Source: Oscillospiraceae bacterium (GTDB lineage Bacteria > Bacillota > Clostridia > Oscillospirales > UBA929). Taken from it: a stretch of DNA of 34,311 nucleotides. Below are positions 15,986 to 23,656 of the stretch, in pieces. The stretch lies in the NCBI GenBank assembly GCA_009782385.1, contig WRJE01000017.1, forward strand, positions 1 through 34,311, in the 5' to 3' direction. Within the stretch, counting starts at the first letter, position 1. The number at the start of each line of letters is the position of its first letter. Under the pieces are notes generated by a model. That model ran no database searches, had not been told where the DNA came from, and saw nothing but the letters and a program-made list of their open reading frames with translations. Made by a program: the position numbers and the translations under genes.

Positions 15986-16459
15986 TTATAAATATTCATA
16001 AATGCGCCAATCGTCATCATTGCTCCACGACCCGAACGCCTCGCCGCAATCATCACGCAGAAACATCTCTAAAATCTCGTGAAGCAAGTTATCCGATTCG
16101 GCGGCGAACAGTTCGTCAACGCCCATCCAAGCGTTCGCGCCCTCTTTAGTCTCTTTAAGAAGCTCTCCGTCAAAGTCCGAGGTTTTATAGAGGAATGTCA
16201 GATACCTGCCGTGATTTACCGTGTTTGTCCAGTGAATGACCCCGCAGCTTTTAAGGTTTCGGACATTTAAGCCCGTTTCCTCTTTCGCTTCGCGCACCGC
16301 GCTTGCGTAAAAACTCTCGCCGTCTTCGACATGACCGCCGGGGAACGACCAGCCGCGCCAATTCTTTACGCGGTTCTGGGCAAGCACCTTGCCTGTTGCC
16401 ATATCTTGTATGAATATCATATTGGTAATTTCAACATTGTTCACTGTTTTACCGTCCAT
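15986..16459 (-). CDS. Nudix hydrolase (MutT/NUDIX)
   Basis: The 157-residue protein has an intact Nudix box at about residues 42-64: GHVEDGESFYASAV followed by REAKEETGL, fitting G-x5-E-x7-REUxEExGU. The WRGWSFPGG before it resembles 8-oxo-dGTP diphosphatases of the MutT/NudI type, so nucleotide-pool cleaning is likely; substrate is not certain from sequence. The C-terminal tail is acidic and Trp-rich (SWSNDDDWRIYEYL). The ATG at 16459 overlaps the end of the solute-binding protein gene by 19 bases and has only a weak ribosome site, suggesting coupled translation. A later ATG at 16420 is possible but also lacks a clear site. Confidence 0.88.
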   Translation of the reverse strand: MDGKTVNNVEITNMIFIQDMATGKVLAQNRVKNWRGWSFPGGHVEDGESFYASAVREAKEETGLNVRNLKSCGVIHWTNTVNHGRYLTFLYKTSDFDGELLKETKEGANAWMGVDELFAAESDNLLHEILEMFLRDDCGEAFGSWSNDDDWRIYEYL

Positions 16460-17955
16460 TCCGTTATATTCACATACGGATTGCCGTAAATCGGTTTTAT
16501 GCCGCTGACCTCACTCCAATGCGTGAGGGCGTATTCCCGCTTGAACACAAGGGGTGCTATGGGCATTTCATCGAGAAAAACCGAGTAACCATCGGTTATT
16601 GATGTGCCTGTCGCCGTTGGCGGATTAAGCCAGCGTGTGAGCGGAAAGTCCGCCGTCAGTGTGATTTTATCGCAGTACATCTCATATTCGCCGTTTGATA
16701 TGGCGGCTTTATAGTCCAACTCCGCCATCGGGGTTACTATGACGTTAACACCCGCTCGTAAAAGCTCTCTCGCCAGATAAATGGCGGTTAACGCCGCACG
16801 GGTGTCCTGTTCGTCCGTGATTATCCTAACCGTAAACGGCACTGTTGACCGCCCCGAAGTAAAATCCAGAAACCCATCGTTGTTTACGTCCTCGATACCC
16901 AGTTCCTCCATGACGCTCGCGAAGTACATAAGGTCAAAGCCGCTTCCCGATTCACGCACAGACGGAGGCACGGGCAATACGACCGCATCGGCGGCTCTGC
17001 CAAAAATCTTTGTTGCGAGACCCTCGCGGTCAAATACGGACGACAACGCCTTTCTCACACGGTTGTCGGACAGCAGGGGATGTGAGGTGTTAAAGCCGAT
17101 ATAATACATAGTGGGCGTGGGATACTCCCAGATGTCGTAGTCGCCGCCGAAAAGAACGGCGTAATCATCGTTTGCATCGGTTGTAACTATGCTGACATCG
17201 CCTGTTCCCATGAGATATGTCATATATTCGGGCTTGTCCGCCGAAACCAGTTCAATATGCCCGAGCGGAAGGTTCTTGTTCTCCCAATGTCCGGCAAACG
17301 GGACTAAAAAATGTCTGTCTTCCTCTTCCTCAGCCTCGTATGTGTAATAGCCCGTACCCGCCCAAGGAAACCCGCTGTTATCCGCGCTCACTATTGGGAA
17401 CGTCAGCAGGGCGGCGAAACGCGGGTTGGGTTCGCTCAAGGTTATAACAATACCTTCATCGGCGGCGGTGACGGAGGTCACGCGGGAAAGCCGCGCGGAG
17501 TAGGGCGATGCGGGCGAACGGGCAATCTCTATCGAGCTTATAACGTCATTAACGGTCAGCGGCTCGCCGTTGTTGAAATAAACGCCGTCTCTAAGGGACA
17601 GAGTGAAAACTTGGTTGTCATCACTGCTGACGGAGCGGCAGAGACGCTCGTGAATGTTGAAATCCTGATCCAACACAAAAAGGCTGTCATACATTAAAGC
17701 GTACAATTCGCGGGTGAGGCGGTCGTAGGTCAGCAGCGGGTGTGCGCGGTCGCCCGGATTCCACGCTATGCCGAACATACCGCTGCGGGGGTTTCTGTAT
17801 GTTATCGACCATGACTCAGGCGTGGGGGTCGCGTCCGTTTCAGGCTCAGGCGCGGAAGTATCAACGGGCGGCTCGTTAAGAGTACAGCCCGCCAAAATTA
17901 TTAGAATCAGTAAATAAACCAAAACCTTCTTAGGACACATATGCCTCTTTTTCAT
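16441..17955 (-). CDS. Extracellular solute-binding lipoprotein, family 5 (peptide/nickel type)
   Basis: This 504-residue protein has a lipoprotein signal (LVYLLILIILAGC) and a Pro/Thr-rich linker, then an SBP_bac_5 fold. The fold shows LTYDRLTRELYALMYDSLF, FTLSLRDGVYFNNGEPLT with VNDVISSI (the conserved cluster), and YIGFNTSHPLLSDNRVRKAL. The family feeds oligopeptides, dipeptides or nickel to an ABC importer. No permease or ATPase gene is adjacent, so it is an orphan. I place the start at ATG 17955. The frame is open for 11 more codons, but these are a 7-base tandem repeat. An ATG at 17940 with AAGAGG just upstream is another candidate. The Nudix gene overlaps its end. Confidence 0.88.
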   Translation of the reverse strand: MKKRHMCPKKVLVYLLILIILAGCTLNEPPVDTSAPEPETDATPTPESWSITYRNPRSGMFGIAWNPGDRAHPLLTYDRLTRELYALMYDSLFVLDQDFNIHERLCRSVSSDDNQVFTLSLRDGVYFNNGEPLTVNDVISSIEIARSPASPYSARLSRVTSVTAADEGIVITLSEPNPRFAALLTFPIVSADNSGFPWAGTGYYTYEAEEEEDRHFLVPFAGHWENKNLPLGHIELVSADKPEYMTYLMGTGDVSIVTTDANDDYAVLFGGDYDIWEYPTPTMYYIGFNTSHPLLSDNRVRKALSSVFDREGLATKIFGRAADAVVLPVPPSVRESGSGFDLMYFASVMEELGIEDVNNDGFLDFTSGRSTVPFTVRIITDEQDTRAALTAIYLARELLRAGVNVIVTPMAELDYKAAISNGEYEMYCDKITLTADFPLTRWLNPPTATGTSITDGYSVFLDEMPIAPLVFKREYALTHWSEVSGIKPIYGNPYVNITEWTVKQ

Positions 17956-17982
17956 TGTTAATTGTTCACTGTTCACTGTTAA
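17955..17982. repeat. Heptanucleotide tandem repeat, four units, spanning pgeF stop and the next gene's start
   Basis: On the minus strand the units read AATTAAC, AGTGAAC, AGTGAAC, AATTAAC, then AATGAAA carries the ATG of the solute-binding gene. The last codons and TGA stop of the YfiH/PgeF gene are encoded within the array. The same units occur at 6154-6188. Confidence 0.7.
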
Positions 17983-18760
17983 TTGCAATAACCGCCGCCT
18001 GTGTGCCGCGGGCCAAGCCGCTTCGCCTGTGCGAGAAGAACTCCTCGTCCAGGCAGCACGTACAGAGCGGGGATACCTCGATATGCTTAATTCCCGCGCG
18101 ATTTAACAGCCAAGCGTTTATACCCTTCAAATCTATCTGGTACTTATCGCCCGATTTTGCTATATAGGCGGACATATCCGCGCCGCCGAAGCGCATCGCG
18201 CGGGGTACGTCATCATCGGTCTCGAAACAGCACGCGCCTATAGCGGGTCCTATCGCGGCGCGTATGTCACTACAGCCGTAGCGTTCAACCATCGCGGCGG
18301 CGGTTTTAACCGCAATAGCCGCCGCAGTGCCGCGCCAACCCGCGTGAACCGCGCCAATGGCGCGGACAGTCGGGTCATAGAGCAGTATAGGCACGCAATC
18401 GGACCAAAAGATAGTCAGAGTAACGCCCGGTACATCGGTAATGAGCGCGTCACATTCCCACATGGACGGGCGCGAGAAGCCGTTGCCCCGATGATTATAG
18501 CCCGCCACACGAATCCTGTCACTGTGTATTTGCTTGGTGAAAACAAGGCTCTCGGGGTCAATACCAATAGCGGACGTGAATAGGTTATAGTTTTGCAGTA
18601 TGTCATTTTCATCGTCATATTCCGACGAACCGAGATTAAGCGTGTCGAACGGAGGGCGCGAGACACCGCCCACACGGGTTGAAAACGCGTGGGTAACGCC
18701 GTCAAGCACTTCAGATGTGTAAAATCTGACGTTGTCAACAGTATTCTGTGTAAATGACAA
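17966..18760 (-). CDS. pgeF: YfiH/PgeF family (LACC1-like) purine nucleoside phosphorylase / cell-wall editing factor
   Basis: About 264 residues, typical for the family. Signature motifs are present: FSTRVGGVS, FTKQIHSD, SDCVPILLYD (Cys and His metal site) and VHAGWRG, with the C-terminal PLCTCCL..FFSHRR. Family members cleave adenosine and other purine nucleosides with a zinc-type His/Cys site; E. coli YfiH prevents misincorporation into peptidoglycan. I choose TTG 18760 as start because GAGGTG lies 6 bases upstream; the upstream TTG at 18793 lacks a site. It follows prfB on the same strand. Its last residues (INSEQ) come from a heptanucleotide repeat, so the native C-terminus has been replaced or extended. 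Confidence 0.9.
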   Translation of the reverse strand: MSFTQNTVDNVRFYTSEVLDGVTHAFSTRVGGVSRPPFDTLNLGSSEYDDENDILQNYNLFTSAIGIDPESLVFTKQIHSDRIRVAGYNHRGNGFSRPSMWECDALITDVPGVTLTIFWSDCVPILLYDPTVRAIGAVHAGWRGTAAAIAVKTAAAMVERYGCSDIRAAIGPAIGACCFETDDDVPRAMRFGGADMSAYIAKSGDKYQIDLKGINAWLLNRAGIKHIEVSPLCTCCLDEEFFSHRRSGLARGTQAAVIAINSEQ

Positions 18761-18799
18761 ATGGTTCACCTCGTTTAATTTACGGGCGGTCAACGGCTG

Positions 18800-19927
18800 T
18801 TAGTCCGCCGACCGTTTCCAGTTTCCCGTTGCGGAGCAAGTCAGGTATGCCGATATAAATCCCGAGATGTCGCCGTCCATAACGGCGGAAATGTTACCCG
18901 ACTCATGACCTGTGCGGTGGTCTTTCGCCAGTGTGTAGGGCATGAACACATATGAGCGGATTTGACTGCCCCATTCGATGGCTTTTTGTTCGCCCTTAAT
19001 GTCCTCAATGCGGTCTAAATGCTCGCGTTCTTTGATTTCCGCCAGTTTTGAGCGGAGCATTCTCATCGCCATATCGCGGTTCTGGTGTTGACTGCGCTCG
19101 TTTTGACAGGCAACGATTATGCCTGTGGGTATATGCGTTATTCTGATTGCCGACTCCGTCTTGTTGACGTGCTGACCGCCCGCGCCGCCTGAGCGGTATG
19201 TGTCTACTTTCAAGTCTTCATCGCGTATGTCAATCTTTATGTCATCGGGCAGTTCGGGCATGACCTCGACCGCCGCGAACGAAGTGTGCCTGCGCCCGGA
19301 AGCGTCAAACGGCGATATTCGTACCAATCGGTGTACGCCCATTTCACCTTTCAGCATTCCGAATGCGTTTATGCCCTCTATAAGTATAACCGCGCGTTTA
19401 ATGCCCGCCTCATCGCCGTCTTGATAGTCAAGTATTTTATAGGTAAAGTCATTGCGTTCCGCCCAGCGCGTGTACATACGGTAGAGCATTTCTGCCCAGT
19501 CCTGCGCTTCCGTGCCGCCCGACCCGGCGTGAAAGGACATAATGGCGTTGCAGTTGTCGTATTCGCCGGAGAGCAGAGCTTCAAGTCGCGCGTTTTCCAT
19601 ATCCTGTTCCCATTTAGCGACACCGGAGGTCAAATCCTCGAGCAAGCTGTCGTCATTTTCCTCAAGCGCGAGCTGGCACAGTGTCTGCAAGTCCTGCCAC
19701 GAATTATAGAGAGCGTTAAATTTATCGACTACAATGCGCTTCTGTTTTATGTCGCGGAGTATCTTCTGACCGCTTTCCATGTCGAGCCAGAAGTCGGCTT
19801 CATGTGTTTGGGCTTCGAGCTTCTCAATTTCCGCCGTTTTTATATCGACATCCAGAGCGCGCCGCAGTTCTTCTACCGCCGGACGCGCGCCTAAAAGCCG
19901 CTGTTTATATTCCTCGAAAAGAATCAT
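18800..19927 (-). CDS. prfB: Peptide chain release factor 2
   Basis: This 375-residue cytoplasmic factor ends translation at UGA and UAA. The peptidyl-hydrolysis GGQ motif is present (SGGAGGQHVNKTESAIR, near 245-258), as is the stop-recognition SPF (VRISPFDASGRRHTS). The N-terminal helical domain leads into FHAGSGGTEAQDWAEML. The gene is a single uninterrupted frame: at the place where most prfB genes have the CTTTGA programmed frameshift, the codons here read CTG GAT, with no in-frame UGA. It starts at ATG with GGAG upstream and is the first gene before the YfiH/PgeF gene. Confidence 0.97.
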   Translation of the reverse strand: MILFEEYKQRLLGARPAVEELRRALDVDIKTAEIEKLEAQTHEADFWLDMESGQKILRDIKQKRIVVDKFNALYNSWQDLQTLCQLALEENDDSLLEDLTSGVAKWEQDMENARLEALLSGEYDNCNAIMSFHAGSGGTEAQDWAEMLYRMYTRWAERNDFTYKILDYQDGDEAGIKRAVILIEGINAFGMLKGEMGVHRLVRISPFDASGRRHTSFAAVEVMPELPDDIKIDIRDEDLKVDTYRSGGAGGQHVNKTESAIRITHIPTGIIVACQNERSQHQNRDMAMRMLRSKLAEIKEREHLDRIEDIKGEQKAIEWGSQIRSYVFMPYTLAKDHRTGHESGNISAVMDGDISGFISAYLTCSATGNWKRSAD

Positions 19928-19972
19928 AGTTAAATCTACTCCAATTATCGCATAAATAGACTACGCCCGGCT

Positions 19973-20001
19973 ATTTTACACTATAGCGGAATGTATGTCA
20001 A
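19973..20001 (-). promoter_or_regulatory. Promoter of prfB
   Basis: Minus-strand TTGACA (19996-20001), 17 bases and TAAAAT (19973-19978), about 50 bases before the prfB start. It is divergent from the marR promoter, whose -35 lies 20 bases away. Confidence 0.75.
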
Positions 20002-20020
20002 GCATTGCGGGAAAAAGCAG

Positions 20021-20049
20021 TTGACATATTTAGTTCTATATGGTATAGT
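20021..20049 (+). promoter_or_regulatory. Promoter and possible autoregulatory operator of the MarR gene
   Basis: TTGACA (20021-20026), 17 bases and TATAGT (20044-20049). A dyad CTATA-TGG-TATAG (20036-20048) overlaps the -10 element, a usual position for a MarR repressor site. Promoter is well supported; operator is inferred. Confidence 0.7.
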
Positions 20050-20073
20050 CTTATATAGGGAGGTGTTAGTCCG

Positions 20074-20511
20074 TTGAAACTGGAATTGCAATGCGGCTTT
20101 TTAGTTTCTCAGATTAAACAAATAAGCGGGAGGATATTTGAGAGACTTCTTGTGAACTCCGGTATAGAAGCATTTAACGGCGCACAAGGCAGAATCTTAT
20201 ACGTTCTGTGGCAAAATGACGGTGTGCCTATTGTTACGCTCGCACAGGAAACAGGGTTAGCGAAAACAACGTTAACAAGTATGCTTGACCGTATGGAGAG
20301 TTCCGGTCTTATTACTCGCGTTTTTGACAAAGCCGACAGGCGGCAAATACGAATCTCTTTAACCGAAAAAGCGCGTGAGTTAGAAGATGATTTTGAAAAA
20401 GTTTCGGATCAAATGAACGAAATCTACTACGAGGGGCTTACTAAAGAAGAAATAAAAACCTTTGAAAAAATTCTGTTAAAAATCTTATCAAATCTAAACA
20501 AAAAGGAATAG
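20074..20511 (+). CDS. MarR-family transcription regulator
   Basis: This 145-residue protein has the MarR winged-helix layout: an N-terminal dimerisation helix, then GRILYVLWQNDGVPIVTLAQ, recognition helix AKTTLTSMLDRMESSGLI, the wing with the diagnostic DKADRRQIRISLTEKA, and C-terminal helices EEIKTFEKILLKIL. MarR proteins usually repress their own and an adjacent gene and respond to small ligands or oxidants. The start is TTG at 20074, nine bases after GGGAGGTG. The Cys-rich lipoprotein gene starts 6 bases after its stop, so both are likely controlled together. Confidence 0.93.
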   Translation: MKLELQCGFLVSQIKQISGRIFERLLVNSGIEAFNGAQGRILYVLWQNDGVPIVTLAQETGLAKTTLTSMLDRMESSGLITRVFDKADRRQIRISLTEKARELEDDFEKVSDQMNEIYYEGLTKEEIKTFEKILLKILSNLNKKE

Positions 20512-20517
20512 AAAACT

Positions 20518-21204
20518 ATGAAATCTATCTTAATAATTGCGACAACTCTTATATGCGCCATTTCTCTGGCGGCGTGTTCCGAAAAAACACCTGATGTTGC
20601 TGTCCCGTCTTCAAATGTGACGGCTGCGCCAACGCCAACCCCCGAACCAACGCCGACACCTGCAACGCCGACCCCCGAACCTGTCTCTGACCCAACGCCG
20701 GAAACCACACCTGAACCGACACCCGAGCCGCCGCCGCCAACTCCAACAATCGACCCCACGTCTAATCCCACACCCGAACCCGCGCCGACCCCGACCCCCG
20801 CGCCCACGCCTACACCCGAACCATCAAACAGCGGCGGGGATGTTGCTGTCGTTGGCGGCAATTCAGACCCGGGAGCATATAACTGTAACACTCCTAACCA
20901 TAATTGCAACGGTCCGGAAACACACGATTGGGTTGTAGAACTTGAAAACGCCGGCTGCGACAGATGCGGTTCACATTCATGCCCGAGCTTTTACGCCCTT
21001 AATCAGTGGGGTTTTACAAAATATACGCCATCGGTATGCCCGCAATACGACATTAGAAAAGATCCCCTGTACTACTGCCAAGACTGCGGAAAAGAAGTAG
21101 GAAGCGGCTCGCCGGAAACCTGCATACAGTACATAAGAGCCCGCGACTGCCCAATCTGCGGCGAACCTGTCCTTGCGTGGACTTGTCACAGCTGTTATTC
21201 ATAA
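20518..21204 (+). CDS. Lipoprotein with Pro/Thr/Glu repeat stalk and Cys-rich (zinc-ribbon-like) C-terminus
   Basis: I do not recognise the family. The 228-residue protein has a lipoprotein signal (lipobox LAAC, Cys20). A low-complexity stalk follows at about 37-102, built of PTPEP, PTPTP and similar units. Residues about 117-228 hold many cysteines, several as CxxC pairs: CDRCG, YCQDCGK, DCPICGE, TCHSCYS. These look like paired zinc-ribbon knuckles or disulfide pairs exposed outside the membrane, with conserved-looking Trp and Tyr between. Metal binding or redox sensing is possible. The MarR regulator gene lies 6 bases upstream, so expression may answer a metal or redox signal. A terminator-like stem follows. 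Confidence 0.8.
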   Translation: MKSILIIATTLICAISLAACSEKTPDVAVPSSNVTAAPTPTPEPTPTPATPTPEPVSDPTPETTPEPTPEPPPPTPTIDPTSNPTPEPAPTPTPAPTPTPEPSNSGGDVAVVGGNSDPGAYNCNTPNHNCNGPETHDWVVELENAGCDRCGSHSCPSFYALNQWGFTKYTPSVCPQYDIRKDPLYYCQDCGKEVGSGSPETCIQYIRARDCPICGEPVLAWTCHSCYS

Positions 21205-21213
21205 ATGAAAATC

Positions 21214-21235
21214 AGGGGCGGCTGTTGCCGCCCCT
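21214..21235 (-). terminator. Stem-loop between the lipoprotein gene and rplA
   Basis: AGGGGCGGC (21214-21222) and GCCGCCCCT (21227-21235) form a perfect 9-base stem with a TGTT loop. On the minus strand it is followed by GATTTTCATTT, fitting an end for the rpmG-rplA operon; on the plus strand it can serve the convergent lipoprotein gene. Its sequence resembles the GTAGGG-type repeats. Confidence 0.65.
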
Positions 21236-21260
21236 AATAACTTCCCCTCGCTAGTGTTAT

Positions 21261-21953
21261 CTATACAAACTTCGCCGTGCTTAATCTGATTCCCGGGCTC
21301 ATCGTACTCGCAATCACGCAGGAGCGGATGTACTGCCCCTTGGCCGCCGCAGGCTTCGACTTGATAATCGCGTTTACCAGAGCGTTGAAGTTTTCCATCA
21401 GTTTTTCCGTTCCGAACGACACCTTGCCAATCGGGCAGTGGATGATATTCGTCTTGTCAAGCCTGTACTCGACTTTACCTGCTTTAATGTCGGCAATCGC
21501 ACGCGCTACATCCATCGTGACCGTTCCCGCTTTGGGGTTAGGCATAAGACCTTTCGGACCGAGGACTTTACCAAGGCGGCCGACAAGCCCCATCATGTCG
21601 GGTGTGGCGACAATGACTTCGTAATCAAAGAAGTTTTCGTTCTGGATTTTCGCGAGCATATCCTCCGCGCCGACATATTCCGCGCCTGCGGCTTCGGCTT
21701 CTTTTGCCTTGTCGCCCTTAGCAAATACCAGAACACGCGCCGTTTTGCCCGTGCCGTGCGGCAGGACTATCGAGCCGCGTACCTGTTGGTCGGCGTGACG
21801 CGAGTCAACTCCGAGCTTAACGTGCAGTTCGACCGTCTCGTCAAATTTCGCTTTGGCGATACCCGCGAGAAGTACAAACCCTTCGCCCGGGTCATATAGT
21901 TTTACTTTATCAATCGTTTTTGCGCTGTCAACATATTTTTTTCCACGAAACAT
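21261..21953 (-). CDS. rplA: 50S ribosomal protein L1
   Basis: The protein has 230 residues, the standard length. L1 signature stretches are present: [12 protein letters not shown] near 67, [23 protein letters not shown] near 119-141 and [11 protein letters not shown]. It binds 23S rRNA at the L1 stalk and in many bacteria represses its own operon mRNA. The ATG is preceded by GGAGGG, 15 bases after the rplK stop. It is the last gene of the operon here; the usual rplJ-rplL pair does not follow. Confidence 0.98.
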   Translation of the reverse strand: MFRGKKYVDSAKTIDKVKLYDPGEGFVLLAGIAKAKFDETVELHVKLGVDSRHADQQVRGSIVLPHGTGKTARVLVFAKGDKAKEAEAAGAEYVGAEDMLAKIQNENFFDYEVIVATPDMMGLVGRLGKVLGPKGLMPNPKAGTVTMDVARAIADIKAGKVEYRLDKTNIIHCPIGKVSFGTEKLMENFNALVNAIIKSKPAAAKGQYIRSCVIASTMSPGIRLSTAKFV

Positions 21954-21968
21954 CTTAACGCCCTCCTT

Positions 21969-22394
21969 CTACGCTTCCACGGTAACGCCCATGCTTCGGG
22001 CGGTACCGGCTATCATACGCTCGGCCGCTTCAATCGAACCGGCGTTGAGGTCGGGCATCTTAATTTCCGCGATTTTACGCATTTCAGCTTTCGGAAGAAC
22101 GGCAACCTTATCCTTGTTGGGAACAGCCGACCCCTTCTCGGTTTTACACGCTTTCTTTATCAGAACAGGCGCGGGCGGTGTCTTTGTTATAAAGCTGAAC
22201 GAGCGGTCGGCGTATACGGTAATGACGACCGGGATAATCATGCCGATGTCGTTCTTTGTGCGCTCGTTGAACTCTTTCGTAAAGCCCATGATGTTAACGC
22301 CGTGCTGACCCAGCGCGGGTCCTACGGGCGGCGCGGGTGTCGCCTTTCCGGCGGGTATCTGAAGTTTGATATAGCCGATAATTTTCTGTGCCAT
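21969..22394 (-). CDS. rplK: 50S ribosomal protein L11
   Basis: 141 residues, the standard length. N-terminal [27 protein letters not shown] and C-terminal [13 protein letters not shown] are hallmark L11 regions. It forms the GTPase-associated centre with 23S rRNA and contacts release and elongation factors. ATG follows AAGGAGTG. Confidence 0.98.
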   Translation of the reverse strand: MAQKIIGYIKLQIPAGKATPAPPVGPALGQHGVNIMGFTKEFNERTKNDIGMIIPVVITVYADRSFSFITKTPPAPVLIKKACKTEKGSAVPNKDKVAVLPKAEMRKIAEIKMPDLNAGSIEAAERMIAGTARSMGVTVEA

Positions 22395-22463
22395 TGTATG
22401 GTTTCACTCCTTAAATAATGTGGTAAGGCGGGATTTTATAAATCCCTCCCACGGGAAACGCGG

Positions 22464-22991
22464 TTATACGATGGTTGCTACTTGGTCTAATTCAAGTTCC
22501 ACGGGCGTTTCGCGCCCGAACATTGATACAATTACGCGCACAACATTCTTGTCATGCTCGACCTCATCGACAACACCGATGAAGTTCTCCAACGGTCCTT
22601 CGATGATTTTCACGCTGTCGCCGACCGCGTATTTAACATGAATCTCACGTTTTTCAACGCCCAGAGCCTCGACCTCGCGCTCTGTGAGCGCAATCGGGTG
22701 AGATCCCGGCCCGACAAATCCCGTAACGCCGCGCGTGTTGCGTACAACGTGCCAGCTGTCGTCGGTCATTATCATCTTTACAAGAACATAGCCGGGGAAA
22801 ACCTTGCGGTCTACCATCTTGCGCTTCTGGTCGGTGACTTCCTCGACTGTTTCCATCGGCACAAGGCACTGGAATATCAGGTCGTGCATCTTGCGGTTTT
22901 CAACAGCCTTTTCAATAGTCGCGGCAACTTTGTTTTCGTAGCCGGAATAGGTATGCACCACATACCATTTCGCCGTATCGGTCATAGCCAT
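22464..22991 (-). CDS. nusG: Transcription termination/antitermination protein NusG
   Basis: This 175-residue protein has the NusG N-terminal domain (AKWYVVHTYSGYENKVA near 7-23, VFPGYVLVKM near 83-92, RNTRGVTGFVG near 103-113) and the C-terminal KOW domain (VGDSVKIIEGPLENFIGVVDEV). It binds RNA polymerase and couples it to Rho or the ribosome. The ATG lies 3 bases after the secE stop with no clear ribosome site, so translation is probably coupled. Confidence 0.98.
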   Translation of the reverse strand: MAMTDTAKWYVVHTYSGYENKVAATIEKAVENRKMHDLIFQCLVPMETVEEVTDQKRKMVDRKVFPGYVLVKMIMTDDSWHVVRNTRGVTGFVGPGSHPIALTEREVEALGVEKREIHVKYAVGDSVKIIEGPLENFIGVVDEVEHDKNVVRVIVSMFGRETPVELELDQVATIV

Positions 22992-22994
22992 CGC

Positions 22995-23228
22995 TTAACC
23001 CGATATGCCCGCGAGGGCATTTACAACGGTCTGCATGACATAATCCAGTCCGGCTATAATAAGCCCGACAGTGATTACCGCCACAACAACGACCCATGAG
23101 TTGTTAATAATTTGAGCCCTTGTAGGCCAAACGACTTTTTTGAGTTCAGAGCGCATCTCTCTGACCCAACGGGAAATTCTCTTTCCCATACGCGCGAAAA
23201 CATTCGCCTTTTTTTCTTTATCCGCCAT
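22995..23228 (-). CDS. secE: Preprotein translocase subunit SecE
   Basis: 77 residues with a charged N-terminus and a single C-terminal membrane segment (about 50-70), the short SecE form of Gram-positives. The FARMGKRISRWVREMRSELKKVVWPT region is the conserved amphipathic hinge. It clamps SecY. I choose ATG 23228, preceded by GGAGAGGTG, over GTG 23234. Confidence 0.95.
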   Translation of the reverse strand: MADKEKKANVFARMGKRISRWVREMRSELKKVVWPTRAQIINNSWVVVVAVITVGLIIAGLDYVMQTVVNALAGISG

Positions 23229-23240
23229 TTTCACCTCTCC

Positions 23241-23390
23241 TTATTTTGTCTCGCGGTGCGGCGTGTGCTTGCGGCAAAAACGGCAGTATTTGCTCATTTC
23301 AAGCCGTTCGGGATTATTCTTTTTGTTCTTCACGGTGTCGTAATTGCGCTGTTTGCACTCGGTACACGAGAGCGTGATTTTTATTCGCAT
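23241..23390 (-). CDS. rpmG: 50S ribosomal protein L33
   Basis: This 49-residue gene was translated by hand. It begins [17 protein letters not shown] and ends [14 protein letters not shown]. The two CxxC pairs (CTEC and CRFC) mark the zinc-binding type of L33. It opens the rpmG-secE-nusG-rplK-rplA order typical of Firmicutes. The ATG at 23390 follows GATGGAGGCG. The secE start lies 12 bases downstream. Confidence 0.96.
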   Translation of the reverse strand: MRIKITLSCTECKQRNYDTVKNKKNNPERLEMSKYCRFCRKHTPHRETK

Positions 23391-23500
23391 TTTTCGGCGC
23401 CTCCATCTCTTATTTCTCCGTTTTCACGTTGGCGGAAACCAACTGTCCGCCGTGTCGCCTCCCTGTTCCGGGGTGTTTTGATAATCAACACAAAAAAAGC

Positions 23501-23548
23501 ACCCTTGCAGGTGTGACAAGCATAACACAACACAAGGGTATATGTCAA
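23501..23548 (-). promoter_or_regulatory. Promoter of the rpmG-secE-nusG-rplKA operon, with flanking inverted repeat
   Basis: Minus-strand TTGACA (23543-23548), 18 bases and TATGCT (23519-23524). An inverted repeat of 7-base arms, ACCCTTG (23501-23507) and CAAGGGT (23533-23539), brackets the -10. Immediately after the start site comes CTTTTTTT. A leader of about 120 bases precedes rpmG. Confidence 0.65.
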
Positions 23549-23634
23549 TAGTTTTTGCAAAAATTATTAGTTTTTTGCCGCTTGCTTTGCTTACGCATAC
23601 CTGCACCGCTGGACAGTAACATTAAGAAACGCAC

Positions 23635-23656
23635 AAAAAGCCGCGTTTACACGGCT
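23635..23656 (-). terminator. Terminator of rpmB, overlapping its stop codon
   Basis: AGCCGTG and CGCGGCT (23650-23656 with 23639-23645, one G-U) close a TAAA loop that contains the rpmB stop codon, followed by TTTTG on the minus strand. Confidence 0.75.

Noticed and set aside
16441-17988. Longer N-terminus of the solute-binding lipoprotein (start at 17988)
   Set aside because: The extra codons are the heptanucleotide array, and the signal peptide would begin about 17 residues late.
19845-19927. Frameshifted prfB
   Set aside because: Hand reading shows one continuous frame with GGQ and SPF intact; the gene simply lacks the programmed frameshift.
20427-20909. A minus-strand Gly/Val-rich 160-codon frame
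   Set aside because: It is the antisense shadow of the Pro/Thr/Glu repeat stalk of the lipoprotein; it has no ribosome site and no recognisable domain.
22400-22463. Riboswitch-like leaders, including a cyclic di-GMP (GEMM) type, in the intergenic gaps
   Set aside because: I looked for conserved GEMM and other common riboswitch cores in the gaps (5826-6072, 15842-15985, 19928-20073, 22395-22463, 23391-23640) and saw none. A covariance-model search would be decisive.
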